Part shown: in pieces, positions 36,117 to 44,530 of the stretch | Layout: every line of letters starts with the position of its first letter | Position numbering within the stretch: position 1 is the stretch's first letter | NCBI RefSeq assembly: GCF_022968135.1 | Contig: NZ_JALJRA010000007.1 | Location: forward strand, 124,001 to 188,000 | DNA from: Pseudorhizobium tarimense | GTDB lineage: Bacteria > Pseudomonadota > Alphaproteobacteria > Rhizobiales > Rhizobiaceae | Direction: 5' to 3' | Length of the DNA stretch: 64,000 bases | Program-made: the position numbers and the translations under genes | Notes under the pieces: model-generated | What the model was told of the DNA's origin: nothing | Databases searched by the model: none | Seen by the model: the letters and a program-made list of their open reading frames with translations, nothing else

Positions 36117-36590
36117 TTACATCCTCTTCGCTCGCCGGCCCCGCTGGTCATGCAGCGCCCGTCGAGCCGGGCTTCGAGTCGCCGGATCGTGAATGTCCTA
36201 CAGGTAGTGCGCCGCAAGCCGCAATGAAAGACGAGGATTTAGTGCCCATTCTTGTCCTAGGCCGTGAACCCCAGAATCGGGACGACCGGTCTGGGTGGAT
36301 TGCGGAACGGCGGGTATCCGCTGAGATCAATCGAAAGGATTTGATCAGCCATCGATCTGATTGCTAGCTGCAGTCTCGCCGCCCCCGCATCAGCCGAAAA
36401 TCGAAACCTCTAGAGCGTCAGCCTGTGGTCCGCAGGTTCCTTCCCGGGGCTTTCGTACGCCTTCCAGTGCCCGAAACTCTTCAGGAAAGCAGACAATCTG
36501 CTTTCGTGAAGATTCAAACACTGAATTTTTGCCGCTCGTTTGGAAACGTAACACGCTCTTTTGCGGCCATGTCGGAGAGCGCCTTGTTAT
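36117..36590. other. Gene-free stretch between uvrC and the PycTM-like gene
   Basis: About 470 bases hold the uvrC promoter side and the 3' side of the PycTM-like gene. Composition becomes AT-richer after about 36480. No tRNA, repeat, hairpin with T-tract or convincing short coding frame was found. Confidence 0.6.
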
Positions 36591-37133
36591 TTACTTCACC
36601 ACCAGGACCAGCACGTAGGCGACGAGGGTGACGACCAAGCTCTTGAACGAGAGGGAGACGAACCAGTACTTCCGTCGCGCGATGAGCGACAGGATGTCGG
36701 CGTTCTCAAGGTACTGGTTGAAGAGGTAGTTGGAGTCCGAGGCCCTGACGGCTTGAACCAGCAGAGGCCGATGTTGCGGCCAAGTGCCCCAGAAGAGAGA
36801 CGTTGAACGGGGGACATTTCGGGGGAGAACGACGAGAACTGCGCACAGCAGCGAAGCCACAGAGGCCACGGCAAGCAACGCGGCTGCAAGATTGGACGTG
36901 ATCCCAGATTGGATGTACCGGCTCAGCGAGAAAACATCGCGCCCATCACTCGATGTTACTAAAAACGCGAGGAGAAAGGTAAAAATGTACGCGGCCTTCT
37001 GGTCCGAAATTTTGATCTGGTCATAGAATACATCGTTTATTTTCTTCAAATGTGAAAAATATTCCTTCTCCACGTCATCTATGACATGAGAGTCTTCAAG
37101 AAAGTCCGAAGGTTCTGACTTGAACTCGTCCAT
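36591..37133 (-). CDS. Small membrane protein resembling Pycsar effector PycTM (DUF5706-like)
   Basis: This 180-residue protein has a soluble N-terminal helix ending in the characteristic KINDVFYDQIKISDQKAAY (the DQKA box followed at once by the first membrane helix, about residues 52-68). A second hydrophobic segment follows at about 88-107 (AALLAVASVASLLCAVLVVL), then a cytoplasmic region with LFWGTW and a Tyr/Asn/Gln-rich helix. A C-terminal helix ends the chain (KSLVVTLVAYVLVLVV). This layout matches the PycTM-type effector family. Such effectors damage the membrane on binding a cyclic nucleotide, which is family knowledge and not shown here. The start at 37133 is set by GGAG eight bases upstream. 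Codons are AT-richer than in flanking genes, consistent with acquisition. It is divergent from the FecR/cyclase operon. Confidence 0.7.
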   Translation of the reverse strand: MDEFKSEPSDFLEDSHVIDDVEKEYFSHLKKINDVFYDQIKISDQKAAYIFTFLLAFLVTSSDGRDVFSLSRYIQSGITSNLAAALLAVASVASLLCAVLVVLPRNVPRSTSLFWGTWPQHRPLLVQAVRASDSNYLFNQYLENADILSLIARRKYWFVSLSFKSLVVTLVAYVLVLVVK

Positions 37134-37266
37134 GGACACCGCTCCGCCCGGTAAAAAGTGTTCCTTTCGTAATACACAATGGGCCGAAAGCAAGAAGCGA
37201 ATTGATACGAAACTTGACTTCTGCTTATTGGGTGGTCAGTTCAGAGGAGGAGCTGAGGGAACAAAC
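37134..37266. promoter_or_regulatory. Short divergent promoter region of the PycTM-like and FecR genes
   Basis: Only 133 bases separate the two start codons, so promoters must overlap or lie back to back. On the forward strand, AGAGGAGG at 37243-37250 and GAGGGA at 37255-37260 precede the TTG at 37267. The second has a six-base spacer and decides that start, because translation from it begins exactly at the signal peptide. Confidence 0.6.
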
Positions 37267-40200
37267 TTGCGAAAGCTTACATTGCTGATCCTGCTGCTGA
37301 GTGGCGGCCTCATTGCGGATGTCTCCGCAGAGCCGCGTCCGCGTGCCTCGGCCGCCGCTGGCGCCGTTATCGCACGGAAGGCAGGGGAAGAGATCCGATT
37401 TATCGACATTTCGTCTTGGGAAATCGTCGACCTGCAGCAAGACCTTTTGTCAGGCGATGTGCTGCGGACGAATGCTACAGGCCAACTAGCCATACTATTC
37501 TCCGATCGCACCCAGGTCAGGCTGGGGCGGAACTCCTCGCTACTCGTACGACAGGTTTCGGCTGGAAGCGATGCAGTGCTTGAGCTTCAATCAGGCACCA
37601 TCTGGGCCCGGGCTGAACGAGGTGGACCTGGCGTCACTGTGCAGACGCCAGCGGCGACAGCGGCTATCCGCGGTACGGATTGGACAATGACGGTGGAGGG
37701 CGAGCGGACGACCCTCACGGTTCTCGAAGGACGCGTTCAGCTAAGTAACCCTCAGGGAAGCCTTGAACTGGTCGAAGGTGAAGCGGCCGTTGCGTCCATT
37801 GGGCAGGCGCCGCGCAAGATCGTCATCGTGGAATCAGACGATCGGGAGCAGATGCTTTTCTATCTGCCGCCCCGTGAAGCATTTGAACGGATGCCGCCCT
37901 CGGCGCTACCGGTGGCGCAGATGCGGCAGCAAGTGGAGCAGATTGGCCGGATCCCAGAGGCACAGCGAACGGCGGACCATTGGGTCTCACTTGCCGAGGC
38001 GGCTTTGTCGCTTGAAGGGCGAGGAAAAGCAAACGAAGCACTCGCGGCTGCGAAGCGTCAGCGGCTATCCGGCTCGCTTGGCTGCCGCGTAATGCTGGTC
38101 GAGGCAGTCATCGCTGCCTCGGAAGGTCATTATGGCGAGGCCGCATCCCTGTTTGAACGTGCGGCGCCTTGTCTCGACCCACAGCGGCGAGCCATCGCCC
38201 TGTATGGTGGGTATTACGCCCGAGCACTCGCGCATCCGGAGCGGGTCGAACCGCTGCCTCCTCATATCGGCGGTTCTGATGCCGCTTTCCTACGTGCTTA
38301 TGCGATCGGCTTCCTCCAGGATCTCCCTAGTGCCATTGAGGTCCTCAAACAGGCAGAAGCAAAGTTTCCTAACGATCCTGAACTGCCGGCCTATCGGGCG
38401 TGGCTCGCTCTCCTGCTGAACGACCGTGCGCAGGCGGAGGAAGCGATGGGGCGATCTTTGTCGCTTGATCCGAACGAGCCGACGGCGCTGGAAGTGCGTG
38501 CGCATTTTCGTTCGGGCTTTCAGGGCGACCTGGAAGGAGCTCTTTCCGATCTGCAGATGGCCGCTTCCATTACGCCAGGATCCTCGACCACTTGGAACGA
38601 GATCGGCAATGTCCAATCTGCCCGAGGGGCCAATCGCGAAGCTGAAGCTGCTTTTCAAAAGGCCATCTCCCTCGACCCGCAGGACCCCGTGAGCCACGCC
38701 AACTTAGCGATCTTCTATCTCGACAATTCGCGCGTGAGAGAGGCGAAGGAGCATATCGATCTGGCGCTTGCTGCAGACCCGACATTCGATGTCGGTCTCG
38801 TCGCACGGGGCCGCTATCATCTCCAAACGGGCGAGCTGGATAAGGCGGTCGACGATCTTTTGGCAGGGACCGTTTCCAATCCGGCCTATTCGCAGGGTCA
38901 GCTTCTGCTTGCTGCTGCCCATTACGAGAAAGGGGATCGGGTGCCGGCCGAGCAGGCGTTAGACAATGCTCAGCGGCTCGATGGAAACGATCCGGTGATC
39001 TACTCCTTCCGTGCGGCAGCCGCTATCGATGACTACGATTCTGTCACTGCCATCCGCAATGCACAGGAGTTCGTTCGCCGCTCTCGTGACAGAGGCGGTG
39101 ACTTTGCGTCCCTTGGCGCAAACCACGATGCAGGGTCGACGCTCAACAACGCGTTTCGGCTGCAGGGAATGAACGCCTGGGGCGAGTACTACGGCGACGC
39201 GGTCTTCGACCCTTTCGTCGGAACGTCCTATATCGACCAGAGTCTTCGGGGCAGTGCCGACCCCTTCGCCAACGAAGAGTCGTTCGGCGGCGATGTCGCC
39301 AACAACATCCCGAACGGTGAAGCCTTTTCGTCCCTTTTACAAGGTTTGATGCTAGAGCCTCACTTGATCTCGGGCCGGTCCCGCTCCGCCAACCTGCTGC
39401 GGCGCCCCTTCTTCGAAGGCGCGATCGGCGGCGGGTTTGTCTACGGCGGCGAAGAGACCGGCTACGTCGGAGAAGGCGAAGCGCAGGGTTACACCAATCT
39501 GCCGATGCCGATCAGCGTCTACGGAAACCTGCAGTGGAGCAAGGTAGCGGATGAACGCGACATTGGAGTGTTGAGCGATTTAAATAGCGAGCTCGAGATC
39601 CTTGGAGGGAATGGATATGTGACGGCAAGCCCAACGCTTTACGATCGAGTGGTGCTCTACGCCAATCATGGCGAGAACGACCTTGCGCGGGATTTCCAGG
39701 TTGAAGCCAACTTCGTACCCTTCGTGGATCCCACCGACCCGGCAGTCTTGCCTCTTCCGTTAAGGATCGAGCAGGAGATACATTCACAGGCTACCAATGC
39801 TGGCATCGGCTGGAGTCACACCTTCGGCTATCGAAATGTATTAAATGCGGCGTTTCTTTACAGCGGGGTGCGCCGGGAGGACGAAAACCATTTCGAGTTT
39901 GACTTCTTCGGTCTGCCACTCCCGACGGCCGAAACCCGGAACGTCTTCAAGGAAAATACGTACTTGGCCGCCGTCAACCACGCCGTTGGCCACGGCGACC
40001 TGACCTGGCGGTACGGCATCGAGGGCGGCTGGGTGGATGCCTACCAGTCGCAGTCCTACACCAACTTTCTCAATCCCGCGCTGAGCACATCGCCGGAAAC
40101 GGCCGAAGATACTAGCACGGTCGGACGGGTCTACGTTGACGTGCTTCACGATATCAGCGCCAATTTCCGCGCCGAGTATGCCTTGTTCGGCAGCTACATC

Positions 40201-40935
40201 GACAGTGAGACCAACGATATTTCAAGGTTGGAGCCGAGGGTCGGTCTTGCCTGGTCACCCGCCGAAGGTCATTGGTTGCGCGGCGGGTTCATGCGGTCAA
40301 GCCTCGACCTGAACACACCGACGCTATCGCCGATCGGGATCCTCGGGTTGCAGCCGAACCAGGTTTCGGTTGCCACAACCGGCTATGTGGACACCTATGC
40401 CTTACGCTGGGACGCAGAGTGGACGCCGGACTTCTTTACTGCGGTGGAATACCAGCATCAGGATGTGGATGATCTGCAGATCCCTGTTCCGCTGGCTTCG
40501 ATCCCCTTCACAACCTCAGAGGGACATATCGATCGTGCAAGCCTAACCGGCAACTTGTTGCTGGGTCATGGCTTTGGGCTGTCCTCAACGGTCGCCTTCA
40601 CCGGTTCTGAAGATCAGGATGCAGGATCATCGACCTACGACGAAGCCCTACCATTCGTCCCGCAGTGGTCAGGCCAAGTCGCTCTGACATGGGTGAACCA
40701 GGCCAATGTGCGGGCGACGCTCGCTGCGAACTACGTAGGACATCGCAACAACGAGAGCGGCATTGACCTCGACGACTACTGGACCGTAGACGCGGCACTG
40801 ACTTGGGAGCCGGTGGACAAACGCTTCTCAATCGACCTTGCCGCATTCAACCTCCTCGAGGAGGAAATCGAACTCAACGCGGGCGTGCCCGGCTGGGGAC
40901 GCTCGGTCAAAGGCACGGTAAAAGTCCGCTTCTGA
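37267..40935 (+). CDS. FecR-TPR-outer-membrane beta-barrel protein
   Basis: This large exported protein has 1222 residues. A signal peptide (LTLLILLLSGGLIADVSA, cleaved before EP) leads into a FecR-type domain at about residues 30-160 (LLSGDVLRTNATGQLAILF, TAAIRGTDWTMTVEG, VLEGRVQL). TPR-like helical repeats fill about 200-580, with EIGNVQSARGANREAEAAFQ and SHANLAIFYLDNSRVREA as clear copies. The last 450 residues show alternating amphipathic strands and end GTVKVRF with a terminal Phe, as in outer-membrane barrels. FecR domains usually sense or relay signals in the periplasm. The start is TTG 37267 with GAGGGA upstream. The longer frame to 37120 overlaps the PycTM-like gene and hides the signal peptide. 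It is coupled to the cyclase gene by a TGATG overlap. Confidence 0.88.
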   Translation: MRKLTLLILLLSGGLIADVSAEPRPRASAAAGAVIARKAGEEIRFIDISSWEIVDLQQDLLSGDVLRTNATGQLAILFSDRTQVRLGRNSSLLVRQVSAGSDAVLELQSGTIWARAERGGPGVTVQTPAATAAIRGTDWTMTVEGERTTLTVLEGRVQLSNPQGSLELVEGEAAVASIGQAPRKIVIVESDDREQMLFYLPPREAFERMPPSALPVAQMRQQVEQIGRIPEAQRTADHWVSLAEAALSLEGRGKANEALAAAKRQRLSGSLGCRVMLVEAVIAASEGHYGEAASLFERAAPCLDPQRRAIALYGGYYARALAHPERVEPLPPHIGGSDAAFLRAYAIGFLQDLPSAIEVLKQAEAKFPNDPELPAYRAWLALLLNDRAQAEEAMGRSLSLDPNEPTALEVRAHFRSGFQGDLEGALSDLQMAASITPGSSTTWNEIGNVQSARGANREAEAAFQKAISLDPQDPVSHANLAIFYLDNSRVREAKEHIDLALAADPTFDVGLVARGRYHLQTGELDKAVDDLLAGTVSNPAYSQGQLLLAAAHYEKGDRVPAEQALDNAQRLDGNDPVIYSFRAAAAIDDYDSVTAIRNAQEFVRRSRDRGGDFASLGANHDAGSTLNNAFRLQGMNAWGEYYGDAVFDPFVGTSYIDQSLRGSADPFANEESFGGDVANNIPNGEAFSSLLQGLMLEPHLISGRSRSANLLRRPFFEGAIGGGFVYGGEETGYVGEGEAQGYTNLPMPISVYGNLQWSKVADERDIGVLSDLNSELEILGGNGYVTASPTLYDRVVLYANHGENDLARDFQVEANFVPFVDPTDPAVLPLPLRIEQEIHSQATNAGIGWSHTFGYRNVLNAAFLYSGVRREDENHFEFDFFGLPLPTAETRNVFKENTYLAAVNHAVGHGDLTWRYGIEGGWVDAYQSQSYTNFLNPALSTSPETAEDTSTVGRVYVDVLHDISANFRAEYALFGSYIDSETNDISRLEPRVGLAWSPAEGHWLRGGFMRSSLDLNTPTLSPIGILGLQPNQVSVATTGYVDTYALRWDAEWTPDFFTAVEYQHQDVDDLQIPVPLASIPFTTSEGHIDRASLTGNLLLGHGFGLSSTVAFTGSEDQDAGSSTYDEALPFVPQWSGQVALTWVNQANVRATLAANYVGHRNNESGIDLDDYWTVDAALTWEPVDKRFSIDLAAFNLLEEEIELNAGVPGWGRSVKGTVKVRF

Positions 40936-42752
40936 TGCAGAGGTTCTCCGGCAGCTTCCCGTGGCAGCATAGTTTCGCTCGCCGCCGAGATGTGCAGATC
41001 ATTGTGCTTGCGGCCGCTATCCTCGCTTCGATGGTGCTGGTGCAGCGATTGCCGGCTTGGCGCCTGATCGACCACAGAAGCTTCGACTATCTGACGACGG
41101 TCCAACCGCCTGCTCTGCCGGAGCGCGGTCCAATCATCGTGGCCATCGATGAGCCCTCGCTGGCAGAGATCAATCTTCAATGGCCATGGCCGCGCACCCT
41201 CCACGCCCGTCTTGTTACCGCATTGAGGGCAGCGGGAGCTCATGTGATCGGGCTCGACATCATCTTCTCGGAGCCGTCCACCGCAGAAGCGGATAAAACG
41301 TTTGCTTCGGTGCTGGGACCAGACGTTGTTCTTGCAGGCGATGAATCGCTTATCTCGTCGCCACAAGCCGATCAATTGATCAGGACCATGCCGCTTTCGA
41401 TGTTCACCGACGCGGGAGCTGTGGCCGGAATCGCATCGGTATCGCTGCATGAAGATGGCGTGCTTCGCGCGATCCCGAACCGAGACGAGAGCTTTGCAGG
41501 CGCCATATTGCGCACAGCCGCCCGGCCGGTACCGCCATCGGAAGGGGAGCTGCTTCTGCAGTCTTATGGCGGGCCGCGGACCTACCCGACAGTGTCCTAC
41601 TATCAGGCGCTCGAGCCAGAGGCTTTCCTGCCCAATGGGCTTTTCCGGGATCGGATCGTTATCGTCGGCCTCAGCCTCCAGAACGCCCCCTCCATCAGCA
41701 GCGGCGGTGCGGATGCGTTCGCAACTCCGGCCACCATACGCAACGGCCGTTTGACGGCAGGCGCAGAAGTGCAGGCGACCTTCGTTGACAATCTTCGAAC
41801 CGGCGACGGCATTGCGAAGGCTGGCCCGGGCTATTCTGGCGTGTTTCTGTTGTCTGCAATCGCATTCGCGTCGCTGCTCGTCTGGCGGGGGACCAACTGG
41901 CTCACATGGTTCGGTGCGGCAATAGCCATTACATTAGCTGTGTTGGGAAGCCTTGTGGTTCTCCGCGCGACCGGGATCTTCATGTCGCCCGCTTCACCCG
42001 CCGTTTCATTGGCCGCGGTGGTACTCGCACAAAGCAGCATTGACTACGCGGCAGAGAGACGGAGCAGGCGCCAGATCACCAAGGCCTTCTCGCAGTATCT
42101 TTCGCCAGAATTGGTGGAAAGGCTCGCAAAGGATCCGGAGCGTTTGAAGCTGGGTGGGGAAACGCGGGAGCTGACAATCTTGTTTTGCGATGTGCGCGGC
42201 TTTTCCGCGATTGCAGAGGACTTAAAGGACGATCCCGCACACCTGACGCAGCTCGTAAACCGTTTGCTGACGCCGCTTTCAAACGTCATCCTCAAACATG
42301 GTGGCACCATTGACAAGTACATAGGCGATTGCATCATGGCGTTCTGGAATGCGCCGCTGCCGGATCCCAATCATGCTCGCCATGCCGTTTCCGCTGCGCT
42401 TGAGATGCTGAAGGCAGTCACTGATCTCAACAGCGAACTGCGTTCCGAGGCTGAGGGAGTTGGCCCCACCTTTCCAGAGCTGAGGGTGGGCATCGGCATC
42501 AACACTGGTACCTGTGTCGTCGGTAATATGGGGTCAGACAGCCGCTTTGACTACTCGGCCCTTGGGGATGCCGTAAACCTTGCTGCCCGGCTCGAGACGG
42601 CGTCCAAAGACTATGGTGTGCCGATCCTGCTAGGGGAAGCGACCGTATTGCAGCTGCTTGATGCCTTTGAGATTCGTGAGTTGGAGAGCACGACGGTAAG
42701 AGGCAGGAACGAGGTCTCAAGGGTATTTACCTTGGCATCAACGTCTCCCTAA
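40935..42752 (+). CDS. CHASE2-domain class III adenylate/guanylate cyclase
   Basis: This 605-residue membrane cyclase starts at the ATG sharing one base with the FecR-gene stop. After a first transmembrane helix (about residues 18-35) comes a periplasmic CHASE2 sensor (IVAIDEPSLAEINLQWPWPR, HVIGLDIIFSEPS). Three membrane helices follow near 300-370, then the cytoplasmic catalytic domain. Catalytic residues are visible: metal ligands Asp419 (FCDVRG) and Asp465 (KYIGDCIM), base-selecting Lys461, and transition-state Asn548 and Arg552 (VNLAARLE). The second base-selecting position, often Asp or Thr, is Ser541 (DYSALGD). Lys461 favours a purine, so cAMP is the likely product, though cGMP or others are not excluded. 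The pair with a FecR-OMP suggests envelope sensing. Confidence 0.92.
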   Translation: MQRFSGSFPWQHSFARRRDVQIIVLAAAILASMVLVQRLPAWRLIDHRSFDYLTTVQPPALPERGPIIVAIDEPSLAEINLQWPWPRTLHARLVTALRAAGAHVIGLDIIFSEPSTAEADKTFASVLGPDVVLAGDESLISSPQADQLIRTMPLSMFTDAGAVAGIASVSLHEDGVLRAIPNRDESFAGAILRTAARPVPPSEGELLLQSYGGPRTYPTVSYYQALEPEAFLPNGLFRDRIVIVGLSLQNAPSISSGGADAFATPATIRNGRLTAGAEVQATFVDNLRTGDGIAKAGPGYSGVFLLSAIAFASLLVWRGTNWLTWFGAAIAITLAVLGSLVVLRATGIFMSPASPAVSLAAVVLAQSSIDYAAERRSRRQITKAFSQYLSPELVERLAKDPERLKLGGETRELTILFCDVRGFSAIAEDLKDDPAHLTQLVNRLLTPLSNVILKHGGTIDKYIGDCIMAFWNAPLPDPNHARHAVSAALEMLKAVTDLNSELRSEAEGVGPTFPELRVGIGINTGTCVVGNMGSDSRFDYSALGDAVNLAARLETASKDYGVPILLGEATVLQLLDAFEIRELESTTVRGRNEVSRVFTLASTSP

Positions 42753-43208
42753 GCTGCTACGTCTGCCTATTAAGCAATCCCGCGATTCCTCGCACGGGTC
42801 ACCCCCGCAACGACCACCCCGTCGCGCGAGATCTGACGGTCTGGGTTCCCACATGGGCTATAACTCATCTCAATCCGCACCTGGCTTCGCGGCCGTGAAT
42901 GTACGTCTCAAGACTCGGGAGGACCTCTGCCGCAATACATCCTTAACATCGGGTGAAGGCAATCGGCTGTCCTTGGCGAAGATCGGAGGATTTCTGCCCT
43001 CGCTCATCGATTTGAGAAATATGGTTAAAAATCATTATGTTGCGGCGCTGCAACATCACCTTTTCGCCGTTCGGAAGCCACAATCAATTCACAATCCGGC
43101 TCTTTCTTGTCCTCATTTGCAGAACATCTTCGCCGCCAGCGGGCAGGGAACAAGCCGTGCGACAGCATCGCAGCGGCACATCCCGGCGCAGCATAAAGGA
43201 GAATTAGT
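42753..43208. promoter_or_regulatory. Upstream region of the RopB-like gene with a perfect inverted repeat
   Basis: The 456-base gap has no supported gene. At 43037-43056 is a perfect 7-bp inverted repeat, ATGTTGC and GCAACAT around a six-base centre, about 150 bases before the start codon. It could be a regulator site or a leader hairpin. AAGGAG lies just before the ATG at 43209. Confidence 0.5.
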
Positions 43209-43844
43209 ATGCGTACTCTCATCGCAACTCTCGTGGCCTCCGTTGCCACTTTCGCGACCATCTCGGCTGCCAGTGCCGCCGATGCCGTCGACCAAATCCC
43301 GGAAGCACCCGTTGCCTACGAGCAGCCGGCTCCGGCAAAGGACTGGAGCGGCGCCTACATCGGTGCCTACGGCGCCTATGACTGGGGCCGTTTCGACGGC
43401 GGTGACCGTGACGGCACCTTCGGCGGCGGAGCGTTCGGCGGCTACAACTGGCAGAGCGGCCAGATCGTCTACGGTCTTGAAGGCGACGTTGGTTACAACG
43501 GCGAAGAACAGAGCGTCGCAACGGGCGTCGAAGGCAAGGCTGGCTGGAACGGCTCGGTCCGCGCCCGCGTCGGTTACGACCTGAACCCGTTCATGATCTA
43601 CAGCACAGCCGGTGTGGCTCTGCAGGACAACGAGTTGTCTGACGCAACGTCTTCCGACAGCAACACGGCTGTCGGCTACACCGTTGGTGCCGGTGCGGAA
43701 GCACTCGTGACCGACAACATCACCGCCCGCGTCGAATATCGCTACACCGACTTCGGCAGCGATGACTACACGCTCGACAGCGGTTCGATCTCCAGCGGTT
43801 ACGATGACCACAGCGTCAAGGTCGGTATCGGCGTCAAGTTCTGA
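43209..43844 (+). CDS. Porin-family outer-membrane protein (RopB/Omp25-31 type)
   Basis: This 211-residue outer-membrane beta-barrel has a signal peptide ending ASAADAV and a linker PEAPVAYEQPAPAKDWSGAYIGAYGAYDWG. The segment WSGAYIGA-G is the hallmark of rhizobial RopB and Brucella Omp25/Omp31 proteins. Eight Gly/Tyr-rich strands follow, and the chain ends VKVGIGVKF with a terminal Phe. These are abundant structural surface proteins. A long leader and a downstream bidirectional terminator suggest a strong independent transcript. Confidence 0.92.
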   Translation: MRTLIATLVASVATFATISAASAADAVDQIPEAPVAYEQPAPAKDWSGAYIGAYGAYDWGRFDGGDRDGTFGGGAFGGYNWQSGQIVYGLEGDVGYNGEEQSVATGVEGKAGWNGSVRARVGYDLNPFMIYSTAGVALQDNELSDATSSDSNTAVGYTVGAGAEALVTDNITARVEYRYTDFGSDDYTLDSGSISSGYDDHSVKVGIGVKF

Positions 43845-43870
43845 TTATCGCTCGGTCCGAAAGAAGAAAA

Positions 43871-43894
43871 TGCCGGTGGCCTTGGCCGCCGGCA
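43871..43894. terminator. Bidirectional terminator between the OMP and GST genes
   Basis: An 11-bp hairpin of TGCCGGTGGCC and GGCCGCCGGCA (one G-T pair) lies between two converging genes. Forward it is followed by ctttccgttt. On the reverse strand it is followed by TTTTCTTCTTT. It should end both transcripts. Confidence 0.75.
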
Positions 43895-43903
43895 CTTTCC
43901 GTT

Positions 43904-44503
43904 TCAGGCGCTTGCCTTCAATTCGGCATAGTCCGGAAATCGCTTCAGGAACGTCTCCGGCCAGCCCGCCAATTCCGATCGGCCGGCGCGCCAGTTCCGG
44001 TCGTCGAAGCGAAGGTCCAAATAGCTCAGGAGGGCTGCGAGCGCGAAATGGCCGCCATGAAGCTTCTTGCCCGTCTTCGGCAGGTGGGCATCAAGGTGGT
44101 CGAGGCCACGGCTGACCTTCTCCCACTGCTTGTCGATCCACGGCTGGTGGATCCTGTCTTCCGTTCGGCTGCGCTTCTCGTTCATGATCGCCAACAGGCT
44201 GTCCATCATCCCGTCGCAAAGTGCTTCCAGCACCTCCGCGTCCGTGCGCTTTGGATCCTTCTTTGGGTAAAGCAGCCCGCCAGACAGCCGGTCGAGATAA
44301 TGCATGATGGCGACACTGTCGTAGATCGGCGGCTCGCCCTCGCGGATCAGCGTCGGGATCTTGCCGAGCGGGTTGTTGTCCATGAGTTCCGGCGGGTTCT
44401 TCGCCGTCTCGACCTTCTCTGTCGCAAGATCGATGCCGGCTTGTCGGGCAGCCATGCGCACCTTGGCGGCGTAGGGGGAGGCGGGGGAGTAAAGTAGCTT
44501 CAT
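43904..44503 (-). CDS. Glutathione S-transferase
   Basis: This 199-residue cytosolic GST has an N-terminal thioredoxin-fold domain (KLLYSPASPYAAKVRMAARQAG, with a Ser-Pro active-site motif and NPLGKIPTLIREG containing the cis-Pro). The glutathione-binding YDSVAIMHYLD follows, then an all-helical C-terminal domain (HFALAALLSYLDLRF, the usual N-capping region). The overall pattern is close to the GST subgroup found across rhizobia. The substrate is unknown. It lies 27 bases downstream of the RNase T2 gene on the same strand and may be co-transcribed with it. Confidence 0.9.
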   Translation of the reverse strand: MKLLYSPASPYAAKVRMAARQAGIDLATEKVETAKNPPELMDNNPLGKIPTLIREGEPPIYDSVAIMHYLDRLSGGLLYPKKDPKRTDAEVLEALCDGMMDSLLAIMNEKRSRTEDRIHQPWIDKQWEKVSRGLDHLDAHLPKTGKKLHGGHFALAALLSYLDLRFDDRNWRAGRSELAGWPETFLKRFPDYAELKASA

Positions 44504-44530
44504 CAGGGGGTGTCCTTAGGTGGTGTTGTT

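Noticed and set aside
37120..37266. Longer N-terminus of the FecR-barrel protein
   Set aside because: It overlaps the start of the PycTM-like gene and would bury the signal peptide. TTG 37267 with GAGGGA is a better start.
36591..42752. Calling the locus a standard Pycsar system
   Set aside because: The cyclase keeps a purine-type Lys, is a CHASE2 membrane sensor, and is separated from and opposite to the effector-like gene. It is reported only as a candidate variant.
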